Position numbers and translations under genes: made by a program. Positions 37,836 to 50,407 of a stretch of 64,000 nucleotides of DNA are shown here, piece by piece (within the stretch, counting starts at the first letter, position 1; each line of letters starts with the position of its first letter). Origin of the DNA: Amblyornis subalaris (taxonomy: Eukaryota; Chordata; Aves; Passeriformes; Ptilonorhynchidae). The stretch spans positions 992,001 through 1,056,000 of the forward strand of contig JACAXG010000205.1 of the NCBI GenBank assembly GCA_018881555.1. Reading direction: 5' to 3'. The notes beneath the pieces were generated by a model, which ran no database searches, was not told the DNA's origin, and saw nothing but the letters and a program-made list of their open reading frames with translations.

Positions 37836-40800
37836 TTTACTTCCAGAATAAAGCACAACAATGCTGCAGGATGCAAGTGTCTATGGATTGCTATTGGGTG
37901 CTCTTCTGGTCATTTGATTTTGTGTGTATCAAAACTGGTCAGTACTTCTCTTCCTACTAAGCAGACTCACAGATGATATCACAAATTNTATTTCCTTGTG
38001 GTTCTCCATGTGTATTTGTCTTCTGAGGCCCAACTGAATAAATCAGACAGTAAAGTGCTGGCAAAGATGTGGGCCAGGAGAACCTCAGAATAAACATTTT
38101 GGTGCAGATAGAGGGGTCAACAATGTAGGGAACAAAAAGCTCCTTCACTTCATTATCAAAAGAAGTTCTGCTGTTGCAGCGGGGACTGGGCTACCTCTGC
38201 ACCTCTCTAATAATTACTAACAACACTANTTTGGTGCCCACCAAACCCTCACNTGACTGTGATACCCACTGCCTTCTCAGCCTGTCACTGACCACGCAGA
38301 CATGGTCACTATCCCACTGTTACCCAGTACTCCACAACCGCCTGGTCACCAACTTACTCATCTGCAGATCCAAGTTCTTTGCTTGATCTCCCACTCACCC
38401 AGACAGACTGTAGCACAACTCGAGCTCTGGCAACAGGCAATTCTGAGAACTCTCAGTGCTAGAGTTTTGTGGAGATAAAGTTTGTTTTCCTGCCTTCTAG
38501 ACATTTCTTTTTGAGCAGTCACAGCCACATGAAGAAACATCTGTTTCAACCCCTTCAGCACCCACATATATCTCCATGTCCCTAAATTCTACCAAGCACC
38601 CTGATGCATGCAACAGACCGACAAATAAATAATGGTTAAGAAATACATTAGAAAATGCCACTAGCAAGTTCCAGGCTGGCACAAAAAGATGAAAGGCCTT
38701 ATTTTGATTGCTACATACTTCGGTAAAGGCAGTTTTATCACCATCAGTTTCAGCAATAAGCAGTTCAAACCAACAGGAATTTCTTAACACTCTGAGTACT
38801 TCATTTCTTCAGAGAGACTTGAAACAGCAGTGTCTAGTTCTCATCTATCCCATGGGGTTCCTCTTACAATCAGAGAGAGATGTCTGCTTTTCCTCACAGC
38901 CCACACATGAGCAAATAAAGCTCTTCATTCCCTTTCCTCCATGTCTGATATTTATTCACAGTGCAATGGGGTGGAGCAAACTCAGCAGGCCAAGGGCCGT
39001 TTGCTGGGTCTGGATGCTCCTTCTGGGGATGACATATCACCCTCCACTCTACATGATGATGCACTTAATGCTGTGATAAGCATGACTGACTAAAGATGAC
39101 AGCTACTGACATTTATTTGGTAACTATTGTATTGATAACCTGTGATGATAGTCTAACTACCTGCAGTTGGGTTTAATCTTACTTTCCAATTTTTTTTTTT
39201 TAAAGTTTTGTAGTGTATGCTGAGGCATCTGTAAGCATAACATAAATGGAGCTTGAAGCATGTCTTCCCTTTGGACTGGGCACTTGCTCTTCCCAGAAGG
39301 TCTATCTTATTATTTCTGTTCAAGAATACATGAAGTTGGCTGAATGCCTGGATCTGCATCTGATGTCTAAAAAGAAAAATAACAATTTGCTTCAACACTA
39401 TATTTGGAGAGGACAAGAAGAAGCTGAGGCTTAGAAAGTTTGTCATGGAACTGAGCAGCCACACACTATAGCTTGAAGATGATGGTCCTGGGCCTAAAAG
39501 CAGGAGCCAGGGAATAAAACTCTTCCTTCGTATACACATCCTTGTAAAAACAAACTATGGTAGACCAGAATGTGTTGGGGTTTTTTCAAGATCCCACCAC
39601 CTTCTGATCATATTTTTTGGTTACTTTGCTTGTAGAAGTCCTCTAGACAGGTGGAGCAAAGCTCATTCTCCATAAACGAAGGCAACTTTGTGCCAAGTTG
39701 CCACTTCTACTCTGAAAATTTCTTTAGGGCAGTCTTTTGACACCACACCTCTATCACACTTCTACCCTGAAAAGAGGCTGAAGAATAGGTCTGGTGTCCC
39801 TCATCTCCTGAGTAATCAAGTCAGCATGAGGAAAACATACTTCACTAATCCACAGCCATATTTAACTAATCTCACTTACTTGTAGTGAGAGTGTTTTGCA
39901 TAGTGTCAGCATCTTGGCTAGCTAATAACAAACCTGTAATAACTATCCTGTTCTTACCACAGGATGTGCAGCCTCCTAATTTTTGAGGGTTAGATGATCA
40001 GTTTTCGCAGGATGGGTATTTCCACGGATGGGATCCTGTTTTACTCAAGTATGCCTCTTTGAAGAAAAACTCAGTCCTTTCCCAGACTTGAGATTTGCAT
40101 TGAAAAGGACGACAATGTTCAGCCTTCTGAGACTACTGACCAAGTGAATATTTCTTTCCTCAAACTATTATTTAGCCAGGATTATCCATGTGATTCTTCA
40201 GTCACTCTCAGTCCTAGCATTTCTTTGGATGCCTATTAAGGGAAATCAATGTTCCTATGACTTTAAACATAGCTTTATAGTGGAAACAGATATTTCAAAT
40301 ATTAACTATGTAATGTGGCCATGATATATTGTTGAAGTATTTCTCTAAATTCACTCTAAAGTAACCCAGAGAAAGAACAGATGGAAAAGATTTTTAAAGT
40401 CTTCATAACACATCCCAAGCAATTTCCAGAAACTATGTCAGTCAGTATAATAAGCAACTGCACTCACAGTTCTTCCTTTTTGAAAGATTTGATATTGTAT
40501 GTATAGGACTTCTTAATCCGGTATTGCATTTCTTCAGCTTTTGAAGTCTCGTTTAAACTTTGGAAAGCGAAGTTATTGGAAACTTGGCTATTCCGTTTTA
40601 TTTGATGGCCAACCAAAATACTGGATATGTCTTGTCAGATGTAAATGATAGGATAGTATGTTGTGATGTGTGTATTTTAGCAACCAAATCCTTGTTTGTA
40701 GAGGTTTTATGTTGACATGGGAATCATGCACCACTTCATCAGTAATTTCACTCTCAAACCAGAGTAATTATAATAAAATACAATAGAGTAGAACCAAGCC

Positions 40801-43800
40801 ACAACTGAAACATTAGCTTTCTATCCTGTCCCATCACTTGTGAATGAGATGTGAAAAGTTCAGGCTTACTGTAACTCTTTCCTAGTGCCCAATACACAGG
40901 ATTTCAAACAGTGAAACCAAAACTTTTCAAGTCTTTACTGCTTTTTTGTTTGTTTTGGCTCAAGCAGAACAACCTTTAAAAACACTGCCATAATTCTACC
41001 AGCACAAGGCTTGCTTAGCTTTGTCTGCTTTCTTAGATGCTACTAATACATCCATGGAACATAATTTTATGGCTTGCCCATCTCTTTTAAAGNTTCTTTT
41101 CCTGATTGTCTTTCTGTATAGTGTCTGTCTGACGAAACACACTTGGCTGAACTCATCTTTATTAAGGTACCTACTAAATAGAAAAATNTCTGACACATTT
41201 CCATTTACCAGCACTATCATTTTTCCTCCACTGCTTTGTTGCTTTGTTATCTGTACTTCTAGCAGCTTTGCCATCCTTAAACAGTACCTCAGCTGCATCT
41301 GTTAACCTTGCGAATTTAGGGCACAGATAAAAAATTTACTGCACTGCCATGGTGCTTTCATTCTTAATATCANAATAATCCTAACAATAACCTCTGGGAG
41401 ATCTGCATACAGGTCAAAAGTCAGTAACTCNGTTATGAACTGATTTTGAGATATCGGTTCAGTGTCTTGCTCTTGCAATGCTTCCAGGAGATTCATCTTG
41501 TTTTCTGTACCTTGTACCTCACCTGCACTTCCATAGCTACCATTCTCCCTTTGCAAGTATGTTGCCATACACCTGATGCAGTCTGGTTCCCCTTCAAAAA
41601 GCAACAGCATTTCCATGTCCATGCCAAGTGAGTTGCTCTCACTGACTTTCAGAATTAACTAATGTAATTAAGAATACAAGGGAATTACTTCGTACTTCAC
41701 CACCAGTTCAAGAAATGAAAATGTTTCTCGAATTATTCCTAAATGTATCATAAGTTATGTCCTCAAAAATAATAAGAGGAAAAGTTTTGGTTACATTTAT
41801 GGCTTAGGTCAAAGGAACATTAAGTNAGCTTACTTTGGCCCTGATACATGCCTGCTGTAGTGTTTGTTACTGTTTGATTCATTTGAAATCTCTTTCTAAA
41901 GACAAACAACAGCTTTAACCAGAGCACAACTGCTCCCATTCTCTGTATCATGAAAAAAAAAAAGCGAAGAAAAGGAAAAAAAAAAAAAAGCCCTTTGGGC
42001 TTAGATCCCAAGGGAAGAAAATAAATAAACCAACCCTAATTCTTCTACATAGACGCTCAGGCGGATAATACTCTTAAAACAAACTTTGTCTGAGAATTTC
42101 TCCTTTGGAAGCTGAGATCTCTTTGATGGTTGCAACCTGGTGCTCCGAACATGTTCTACTGCTTCTGGCTGCAGGTTTGAGCTCCTTACCCCTTCTGATG
42201 GGAACACATCCACGGATATTTATGAAAGCATTTATCAGTAGAAGTGTACTCTACATTTCTGCACCTCTCCATTCATAGAGCCTTACATATCCTCATTATA
42301 AAAATCAGTAAGATACTTAAAGATGCCATACCATTTATTGCAACTTCTGCATAAAAGTGAATCAGAGTATCTACACATCACTTACTTACTATGTGTATAT
42401 GGAGCTGTAGTCTATTCATTTGCCTAAGACCCTTTTTGCATTAATTGCCTTGAACTGCCTTTCTGCCCCTGCTTCTCAGTCTCTGTCCCAGAGCTGCCTA
42501 AAATGTGGCCTACAAACTTTTCAGTCTTCATATGTAGTTTTCAAATCTATTATTTAATTTGGTACAAGAGTAAGCTAATTATTCTACTCTTCAGGTGATG
42601 ACTCACTTGTTAAATTATTGTTCCAAGAAAAGTCCACCCTTGACAGTCCCTATTCCAGCCCTCCTGAAATCTAGCTACGACCCTCAAACACAAGTAACTT
42701 TGTCTGCATCTTAAGCAGCTCGACAGAGGGGCTTTTAAATCCTGTATCCCTGAAGAAGTTCCTAGGAATGTTCTCTGCCAAGCCAGTGATTAACAAAACA
42801 GAGGTGTGGATGTTTTCCAAAGCTTCCCAAGACTTGAAAAGAGCTGAGCATGGGTGACCCTCAGCATCTTTTTACCAGCCAGTGCATCTGCAGAACCCTG
42901 AAGNCTTGGTAGTAATGCACCCAGGTGCCCACTATGCTTAAAGGCAATGTCTGCTGCCNCATGTGGTCAGACCCCAGCTTTTGGCAGAGCTGGTGCCCGG
43001 TGTGGGAAAGGTTTAAGCTTGTGCAGTGGCAGGTGCCAGCTTGGAGCTGAATAACCACCCATTAATTGCATACGTGTTTCTCTCCCTCAAGGGCAATCAC
43101 AGAAAGAGAACAAGAAAGTAAATCCCAGGAAGGAAGTGACAGTGAACGCACTTGGGAAATGCATAATTGCAGCATGGTCCTACTGTAAACAAGAGGAAAG
43201 AAGTCACTGAACCCAGGATGAGGAGATCTTTTCCATCAGCCCTTGCTCTGTGAGCACCACACCCACCACGTCTTCCNTGGCCTACAGGTGTGCAGCAAGA
43301 TGTAACACTGCCCAAGGCAGGAGGGTTTCAAGAGAAGTTCGATGAGGTATTCCTGAGCAAAAGAAGCTTTTGTGAATGGCAACAATGCCAACCGTTAATC
43401 AGGTGCAAGCCCAAAGTCAAAGCCTGTCCCCACACAGGAGACACAGTTTTGTGGGCTCAACACCATGAGATGACAATTCAAGAGTTTCTCCTGTGTGCTG
43501 GAAAGGGAATTGGCTGTGTTACCCAAATGAAGTACCAGTCAAAATATACCTCAAAAATCAAATCCAGCTCCCGCAGTCAACAACGAAGGTTTCCTGCCTG
43601 CACTGCTCTACACTCTTTACCCAATGGATGGGATTTCCCACTATAATGAGAACAGTTTTAGGCTTCCACAACACAGACTGAAAAAGGCAAGCATTTCGTT
43701 CCCCATTTCTGTAATATAGAGCAGAGTTCAGTACAGCATTAGAAGAGCAGCCTCCTCCCCTTTTTAAGTAGCTCTACACGTGACTTTGCAACTGAAATAA

Positions 43801-44929
43801 TTAACTTTAACATAAAGCATCTCAAGCTGTCAACACTTTATGTTCATAGTCTCTTTAAAGTCAAAGTAGTTTCTTTTAGGAACTTCATCAGGTTTAAGAA
43901 TTCTTAGATAAAAATGCAAATTCTTATCATAATTTTCTTAAGCTGGAAAAAAGCTTCATTTTCTAAAGCTAAGGTTAGATTTTTGAAGCTAATAATTTTG
44001 TTACCTCTTTAACTTGCATTCTCTTATCTATATAGTGCCTATATAGTGTTCTCTCACTTGTATTACTATCAATATGTGCCAGCATAAGATTATATAAAAT
44101 ACATCACTATGAGGATCTATATGATTTTAAAGTTGCAGAACCATTTATTGTAAATAAATTACAGTGGAATGCAACCTTAACATAAAAGGGAATAAAATGT
44201 GGTCTCTACTCTTACATATGAAGCATCTTTCTNTAATACATATGTGAAGAAAGATTATGCTCTCAATGACTGTGTAATTAATTTCTTTATCCAAATTAAA
44301 CTACATGAGTACAAATTATTGTGAAATGCAATATGCTTTCACTAACTCAAGAATCCTTTAATGTCTGTAACGCATGTGGATTTGACCTATTGCCTCCAGC
44401 CCTGTTTTCTGAAAGTTGNGGTCCACTGTGATATGGGTGATGAAAATGCCTGCTCTGATAAAAAGATGGCTGCATAAAACTAGGAGTTTCCCGTGAAGCA
44501 TGATATTTCCCGGAAGGAAGGAAATGCTCCTGGACAAAAACCTGGAAATAATGTTTCCTGTTCTTTTTTAAAGCCTCTACAAGAGGTAGCTCAAATACAG
44601 TTGTGGGTCAGGCACTATTTTTTAAATTTTCATAGATTTCTTTTTCCTTCTCTTTGCAGTGCAATGTTTTGGGATTGCTAGACTGAACTCTGAGAACAAG
44701 AATAGCACAGTGTTTTAGCTTGGCTGACAACCAAGCGAACACTGACAAGATATTTCACACATCTGAAGGCCTTTTGTCAGCATGCGCTGCTCTTATGCAT
44801 NGTCATATCACCTCCAGCGTCCAGCTTCTACATAAATGAATTTGTGACTTTCATCCTGTCCAGGGGACCTTTTGCTGGATGGGAGACGCTGCTTTTTCTT
44901 GCAAGTCAGTGTTTATCGCCGTGCTGGGC
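37836..44929. other. Gene-free sequence
   Basis: No defended exon. Homopolymer runs lie at about 39,189-39,202 (T) and 41,951-41,991 (A-rich). On the minus strand 40,996-41,622 is almost open in one frame (see findings). The interval 43,790-44,340 is very A+T-rich. A short duplication TATATAGTGCC / TATATAGTG lies at about 44,030-44,050. Confidence 0.5.
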
Positions 44930-45330
44930 CACAGGTGACTGTCACGGTCGCTTCGTACCGCGGCCGCCCGCGGTGTCTCCGTACGGCGGGGCTGTTCGGG
45001 GACAGCCACTGCCGCTGAAATCCATCTCTGCCTCCCGGAACGCGCTGGTGGGAGCAGGAGGTGCATGACGCCGGGATGCCCAGGAGAGGGGGCTGGCTGC
45101 CCGCCCCGCCAGCACTTCCAGAGCCTTTCCCGTGAGAGGCGGAGTCCCTGGAAGCTTGAGCTGCGCCTCGCCGGCAGCGGCTCCCAAGCCCCCGGGCATG
45201 ACGTTATATGGTATGGAATATCCCTTCGGCCAATTCGGGTCAGCTGTCCTGGCCATGCTCCCTCCCAGCTCATCGTACACCTGCTCCCCGGCAGAGCATG
45301 GGAAACCCAAAGTCCTTGGCTCAGGGTAAG
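44930..45330. promoter_or_regulatory. Small CpG-rich patch, possible promoter or first exon
   Basis: This block of about 400 bp stands out sharply from the CpG-poor surroundings: 44,941-45,000 alone holds 12 CpG dinucleotides, including GCGGCCGC-type sequence. It contains a CRE-like TGACGTTA at 45,199-45,206 and GCCAAT at about 45,228. On the + strand an ATG at 45,198 in fair context (G at -3) opens a 42-codon frame running to a good splice donor, TCAGG|GTAAGC at 45,325/45,326. On the minus strand a 134-codon frame (45,346-44,942) spans the same block, so coding strand is undecided. I do not recognise either product. It may be a small promoter, an orphan CpG island or a first exon. Confidence 0.4.
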
Positions 45331-48300
45331 CACCGCTCAGCGACATCTAAAACATCAGTGTGTTATCAACATTATTCTCATACTAAAACCAAACCACAGC
45401 GTTGTACCAGTTACTAAGATGAAAATTAACTCTATCCCAGCCAAAACCGGAAGGGGCTTTACAAGGGACTAACCTGAAGAAGTAGGTGCCGTGCCAGCAC
45501 AGATCCTGAATGGTAGCTTCAAAAAGAGCATCTCACTTTGGAGTGACTCACGTAACAAGATCCGACTGAAAAATGCATCCGATATATCAATGAGGTCCAT
45601 GTATATTATTTTAGAAAACAAACCTAAAGTGCGTGAAAATTGAACAAGAGACTCCCATTGTAGGAACAATAAAGGAGGTGGAAAAGTGCACACGACATCT
45701 TTCAAATAGGAGTGAGTTGAAAGAACAGAATACACAAGCATCAATAAACTTGATTACAGAAAATCGAAAGATGGATTCTGCAGTTTACTGCAATGGTTTT
45801 GTGTGCATTGTTTTGCCAGAAAGGACTGTAGATGTTTTAAAATCTGATACCCGGCTATATGATCAGCTGGGTACAAAAGCATGGGTGTGCAAAAGCATGC
45901 AGAAAAACTAAAAATAAAGGACAAGGTTTAGTAATTTCAAATTTTCAGTTTCCTTGCCAGTTGCATAATTCTCCTTGTCTCATTTATTTGCATGATTTAG
46001 TACTTTTTCATCCACTTACTCAGAATTCCCTGCAAGTGTTTTGTTCAGAAAAACATTTGTCATTCAGACAAGAACAATGTATTTTATGTTAGTGGTGTTC
46101 CTACTAGGTCATCTTTAAAGCAAAATAGAGAGGAGAAAGAGGGGAGAGGAAACAAGGGCTAGAGGAATCTACTCGCTNTAAAGCCATTTCAGATGAAAAG
46201 ACTGGATAGCAGGTTTAAATTTAAAATTAAATGGTTTTGAACACCTTTCGCCAAAACACCCTTCTAAGCAACACTTTTGGTGAAGCAATGTCTGCATTTT
46301 CAATCTTTCTATAACTGACAGTGCTTTACACATTACTTCCTTAGAGTTCAGTACGTTTATGTTCAGAAAATATTCTTGAACATAACCGGAGCTGAGAATT
46401 TTGCACATACGCAAGTTATCCATTAAACAGTTGGGTTTTTGTTACTACCACATGATACTGAGAGGAATTTACTCTCCACTGAGGTGATGATAGTCATACT
46501 GATAATACTGTAACTGCAAATCTGTTTATCGAAGGTTGCAACTGTACTTAACAGAGTTGGTCTGCTGTCTCAGGCTTTGCAGAATGAGCATTATAAATAC
46601 TTCCTGGGTGAGGTCCATTTTGGTGAAAAATCCTGTCTTGCTTACAGTGCAGTATCTGGACAATAACCTAGACATATTTCCTCTTCTAGCAAAATAAAAT
46701 GTAACAAAGGGTAGCACTAAAAATCTCGGGTCTAGGGCAGTGGGTTTTTTTTCTTTTCCGAATTTTTACTTCTCATTTTTCACTTAAATATTTTAGTTTC
46801 GGTAAATTTGGTCACATGAATGGCAAAAGTAATGTCTTTCTTTTAAAGCTTCATGAAACTACCAGATGTTTATTCAATTCTACAAGCATATAAACATATT
46901 CCTAAGGTTAACATTAGTAGATCTATTTCCATGCATAAAGAAACTTGCTTAGGTGGAAACCATGGACAGTTAAACACAGAAATACATAGATACAAGAAAC
47001 TAAAGCATATATGGTAGTTTATAAACAAAAATGTAGCTAAAAATGAAACAATTATTGATGTATATAAGGATTGCAAATAGGTTTTCAGTAAAGATAGAAA
47101 CATAGTTTTAGGTAGAAGTAGAGGGTTTATCACCAGCTTCTAGCAAAAATAAACCGTAAAATACTTCATTGAACATTTGAAATTGCCTATTTTTTGTTCT
47201 CATTAAACTCATAATCTGTAATTGTGTGTGAAAGCACTTTTCCTGGGACAGAGAAACTTGATATGAAACAAGAAGGAAGCACAATCTGAAAAAAGTCATT
47301 TTTTATGTGTCAAACAGGTCATCTGTAGATGGAACAGAGAGGAATTGACAAGGGAAAATTAATCAAAAATAATATTCGTTAGAAAGATAAGGCAGTAGAA
47401 GTGGAAAAGACAGAGAGTTTGCAGAGAGATAAACATGAGTGTGCGTGGCCAAAAAATGAGACATTGGCTCATAAATGGCCCAGAAGCATTCTGTGTGCTC
47501 AAAGCACTTTCCAAAAGCCAACAGAAATTCAAAATGGTCTTTTGTTTAAAAGTAAAGTACAAGCACTTCTTTTTTCTTCTCAAGTGAATAAGCTCTTATC
47601 TTTAAGATAGAATTTGTCTTGTGTTGATGACAGGCAAGAGCTGAGAGAACATTTCTGTCACCGAGCTGACTAGCAAACTGCTGTGGGTTTCAGTTTAATA
47701 AAGTACCCATTAACATCTGAGACAGTGGGATTTTTTGGATTGTTTCTTTTTCAGGGAGGGAGACGTTCTCTTCAGAACATAGGATCATAAAATTTGATTC
47801 ATGTGCATGTTAGAAATTTGGAGACTTTTACCATTTGATAAAACAAGTGTGGTTGGGAGTTAGTTAATTTCATGGAAAAAAAATAATGCCTGCAAAAGCA
47901 GCATGTCAGCCTTTTAATATGGTTATTATGGTTGTTATGAAATATGCTGAACAGCACTGTTCAGCTGCTGCAATGAATATTAAACAGCAATTACTGTTTG
48001 CACTAATGCCATCACATTATCCTGAAAAAAAGCCAGCTCTAAAAAATCATGTGTTTTATTTCAATTCCTGACAAATATTTGAGCTTGGCTGTTGGTTTCC
48101 CTTTGTCATTTTCTTACCACAGGGTGAGCTTGCAGTTCCTACACTGAGGGGTTCATTCACTTACACTGAACCGCGTCACGGAAGAAAGCATTAACATCAG
48201 CTTTAACACTGGAGTGTAGTAGCTAAGTTATATGACAATCCTAACTGCATACTTGCCTTATAATTTCTTAGTCAAGTGATTTTCTTCTTCCTGTTCTATT

Positions 48301-49797
48301 GTTGAAATACTTAATCACATCCTATATATATTATCTATTTGGGAGTCAATCTCATCACCTGCAGTGCAACCTACTTCACTCTTCTTGAAGGAGAAATAGA
48401 GACTCAGAGCTCACAAACTAGAGAAACTGAGGTATTAGCTCAGCTAGCCGGGGATGTTTTTGGCTGTGGGTTTGCAGCTTGAGTTTTGAGAACCACTCGT
48501 GCACAGAAATATGAACCTCACATCACATCCTGACATGTATTTAATCAGTTCCTTAGATTTCAAAGGAGATCTGGGGGTGTAATGACTTTGCACATCTTAG
48601 TGTCTATCTTTAGGCACTCTGTGTAACTGACTACTGGAATGTGTGAGTATACTCTGTTGCAGGAGCCAACAGACTCATTTCAACTGCTTACCACAGCATG
48701 AAAGGACAAGAAGAAATACTCGAGACACTTCTATCAGAAAGTGGCTCACCTTACATCCAGCTACTTGATGTAATGAGTCATGCCAGAGACAACTGTTGCA
48801 GTGCCCACACTTCACCTTAGAGCATTAGCTGCTGTGAGAACAACGAACTGATGTCCTAAAGCCACCTCAAACACGAAAGGCCTGTGACCTGCCTTAACTG
48901 AGACGCTCTGCCTTTAGACCTCCTCACTGCCCTGGGTGAGGGATCACACTGAAACAACCACCCGTATTTCAGCCCTAGCACAGTATAGGAAGCTCTGTAT
49001 CACAACCCATCCCCTGGAAAAGCCAAGTGACAAGAAAGCCTTCTTGCTCTTTCTCAAACTCCCCTCCGGAAGTATTGCAGATTGACACATCCTCTTTCCA
49101 AAGAACACCATTAATAAGATCTCAGGCATATTTGCCTCCATTTGGCACCCCTCTTGCCCTACTCCTGGCACAGGTTAAGGCTGAGGAATCTTTTGAAAGT
49201 ATTTTACATCGTGTGGCTTTAATCAGATTTTACGTATTATCTGTCAAATACCAATAGCACTTTTGAATATGAAATTACGATTCCCTCAGCCTCAAAGAAG
49301 TACTCATCCTCAAAGTGAACCCTGATGGTCTTTCCCCAGAAAGAATGGATAAAAACCTGAGAATAAACATATTGAGAACAACATTGAAATACTAACCTGT
49401 ACTGGTTGGTAGCTACTTATTCTGCCAAAGAACATGTTATTGCCACACAATTTTTACAGTGGTAGCAGAGCTAAAGACTGAAAAATANTAACTTAAATAG
49501 CAGCAGAGGAAAACCAAATGAGGATGTCAATTATNAGTACTGTTACTGTGCTTCTCTTTCCATTTTTCTTGCTCCAGAAGATTACAGGCATTCTTTTCTT
49601 AATGCCCTGAAATAGGCACACGTGAACACAGTCCAAGGTAACAATTTAAGTGGAATGTTGTCCGAAACCTAGGCACAACCTGCTCCACTCCTTTAGAAGG
49701 TGGAGCAGGCACTCCATTACCTGCACATGAAACTCAGTTGCTCACATTCAAACTTCGGCATCAAGACAGAGAGACATGCCTCTGTTAGGAAAGCAGT
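45331..49797. other. Gene-free sequence
   Basis: A+T-rich unique DNA without recognised repeats. The interval 47,880-48,070 has an unusual look: a perfect short hairpin (47,946-47,965) followed by 'tgcaatgaatattaaacagc', and few runs or microsatellites. It could be a conserved non-coding element. Nothing else is supported. Confidence 0.5.
47946..47965. other. Perfect inverted repeat (8-bp arms, 4-nt loop)
   Basis: Arms GCTGAACA and TGTTCAGC pair perfectly around loop GCAC. The hairpin is too short on its own for a miRNA precursor. The two arms could equally be a palindromic factor site. Confidence 0.6.
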
Positions 49798-50407
49798 TGT
49801 GTTGGTTTTGGCTGGGATAGGGTTAATTTTTTCTTAGTAGCTGTGGTTTGGATTCAGTATGAGAATAAGTTGACAACATACTGATATTTTGGTTGTTGCT
49901 GAGCAGTGCTTAACCTGAGTTAAGGACTTTTCAGTGTCTCAGGTGCACAAGAAGCTAAGGAGAGAGCATGGCCAGGACAGCTGACCCAAACTGGCCAAAG
50001 GGATATCCCACACTACAGAACATCATAATCAGTATTTAAACTCAGAGGAGTTGGCTGGGAGCTGCTGAATGACGCTCAGTGAGGGGCTGGGCATTGATCA
50101 GCAGGTAGTGAACAACTGAATTGAGCATCAGTTTTTTCTCTTGTTTTTTTATTTCTCCTTTTCCTTTTCCTTTTCCTTTTCCTTTCTCTTTCCCTTTTCC
50201 TTTCCCTTTTCCTTTCCCTTTCCCTTTTCCTTTCCCTTTCCCTTTTCCTTTCCCTTTCCCTTTTCCTTTTCCTTTCTTCCAACTGTTCTTATATCAATCC
50301 ACGGGTCTTCCATTTTTCCAACTCTCCTCCCCATCCCTCTGGTGGAATAGGTTAGTGAAGAAGCAGCTGCATGGTACATAGTTGACAGCCAGGGTTAAAC
50401 CATGACA
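49798..50407 (+). mobile_element. Solo LTR of an ERVL-like avian endogenous retrovirus
   Basis: The element starts TGTGTTGGTTTTGGCTGGG and ends GGGTTAAACCATGACA, the two most conserved ends of a very common bird ERVL-type LTR. Between them come 'ttgctgagcagtgcttaac', 'aggtgcacaagaagctaagg', 'gacagctgacccaaactgg', 'aaagggatatcccacacta', a TATA-like CAGTATTTAAACTC near 50,031 and 'gggctgggcattgatcagcag'. Flanks GCAGT (49,793-49,797) and GCAGC (50,408-50,412) form a 5-bp target duplication with one mismatch. No internal genes are present. The 3' third contains an expanded pyrimidine microsatellite. Confidence 0.85.
50156..50276. repeat. (CCTTTT)n / (CCCTTT)n pyrimidine microsatellite inside the LTR
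   Basis: About 120 bases of pure C and T on the + strand, made of interleaved TTTTCC and TTTCCC units. It is homopurine on the minus strand and has mirror symmetry, so triplex (H-DNA) formation is possible. It sits where related LTRs carry a shorter T/C-rich segment, so it is probably an expansion of the LTR's own sequence. Confidence 0.95.

Noticed and set aside
44851..45472. Minus-strand 160-codon frame and + strand 135-codon frame over the CpG patch
   Set aside because: Both strands are open at once because of high G+C and no homology is recognised. Only the shorter + frame ending at a donor is kept, and only as a low-confidence candidate.
50076..50381. Overlapping frames on both strands with Lys/Arg/Glu or Phe/Pro/Ser repeats
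   Set aside because: They are translations of the pyrimidine microsatellite inside the LTR.
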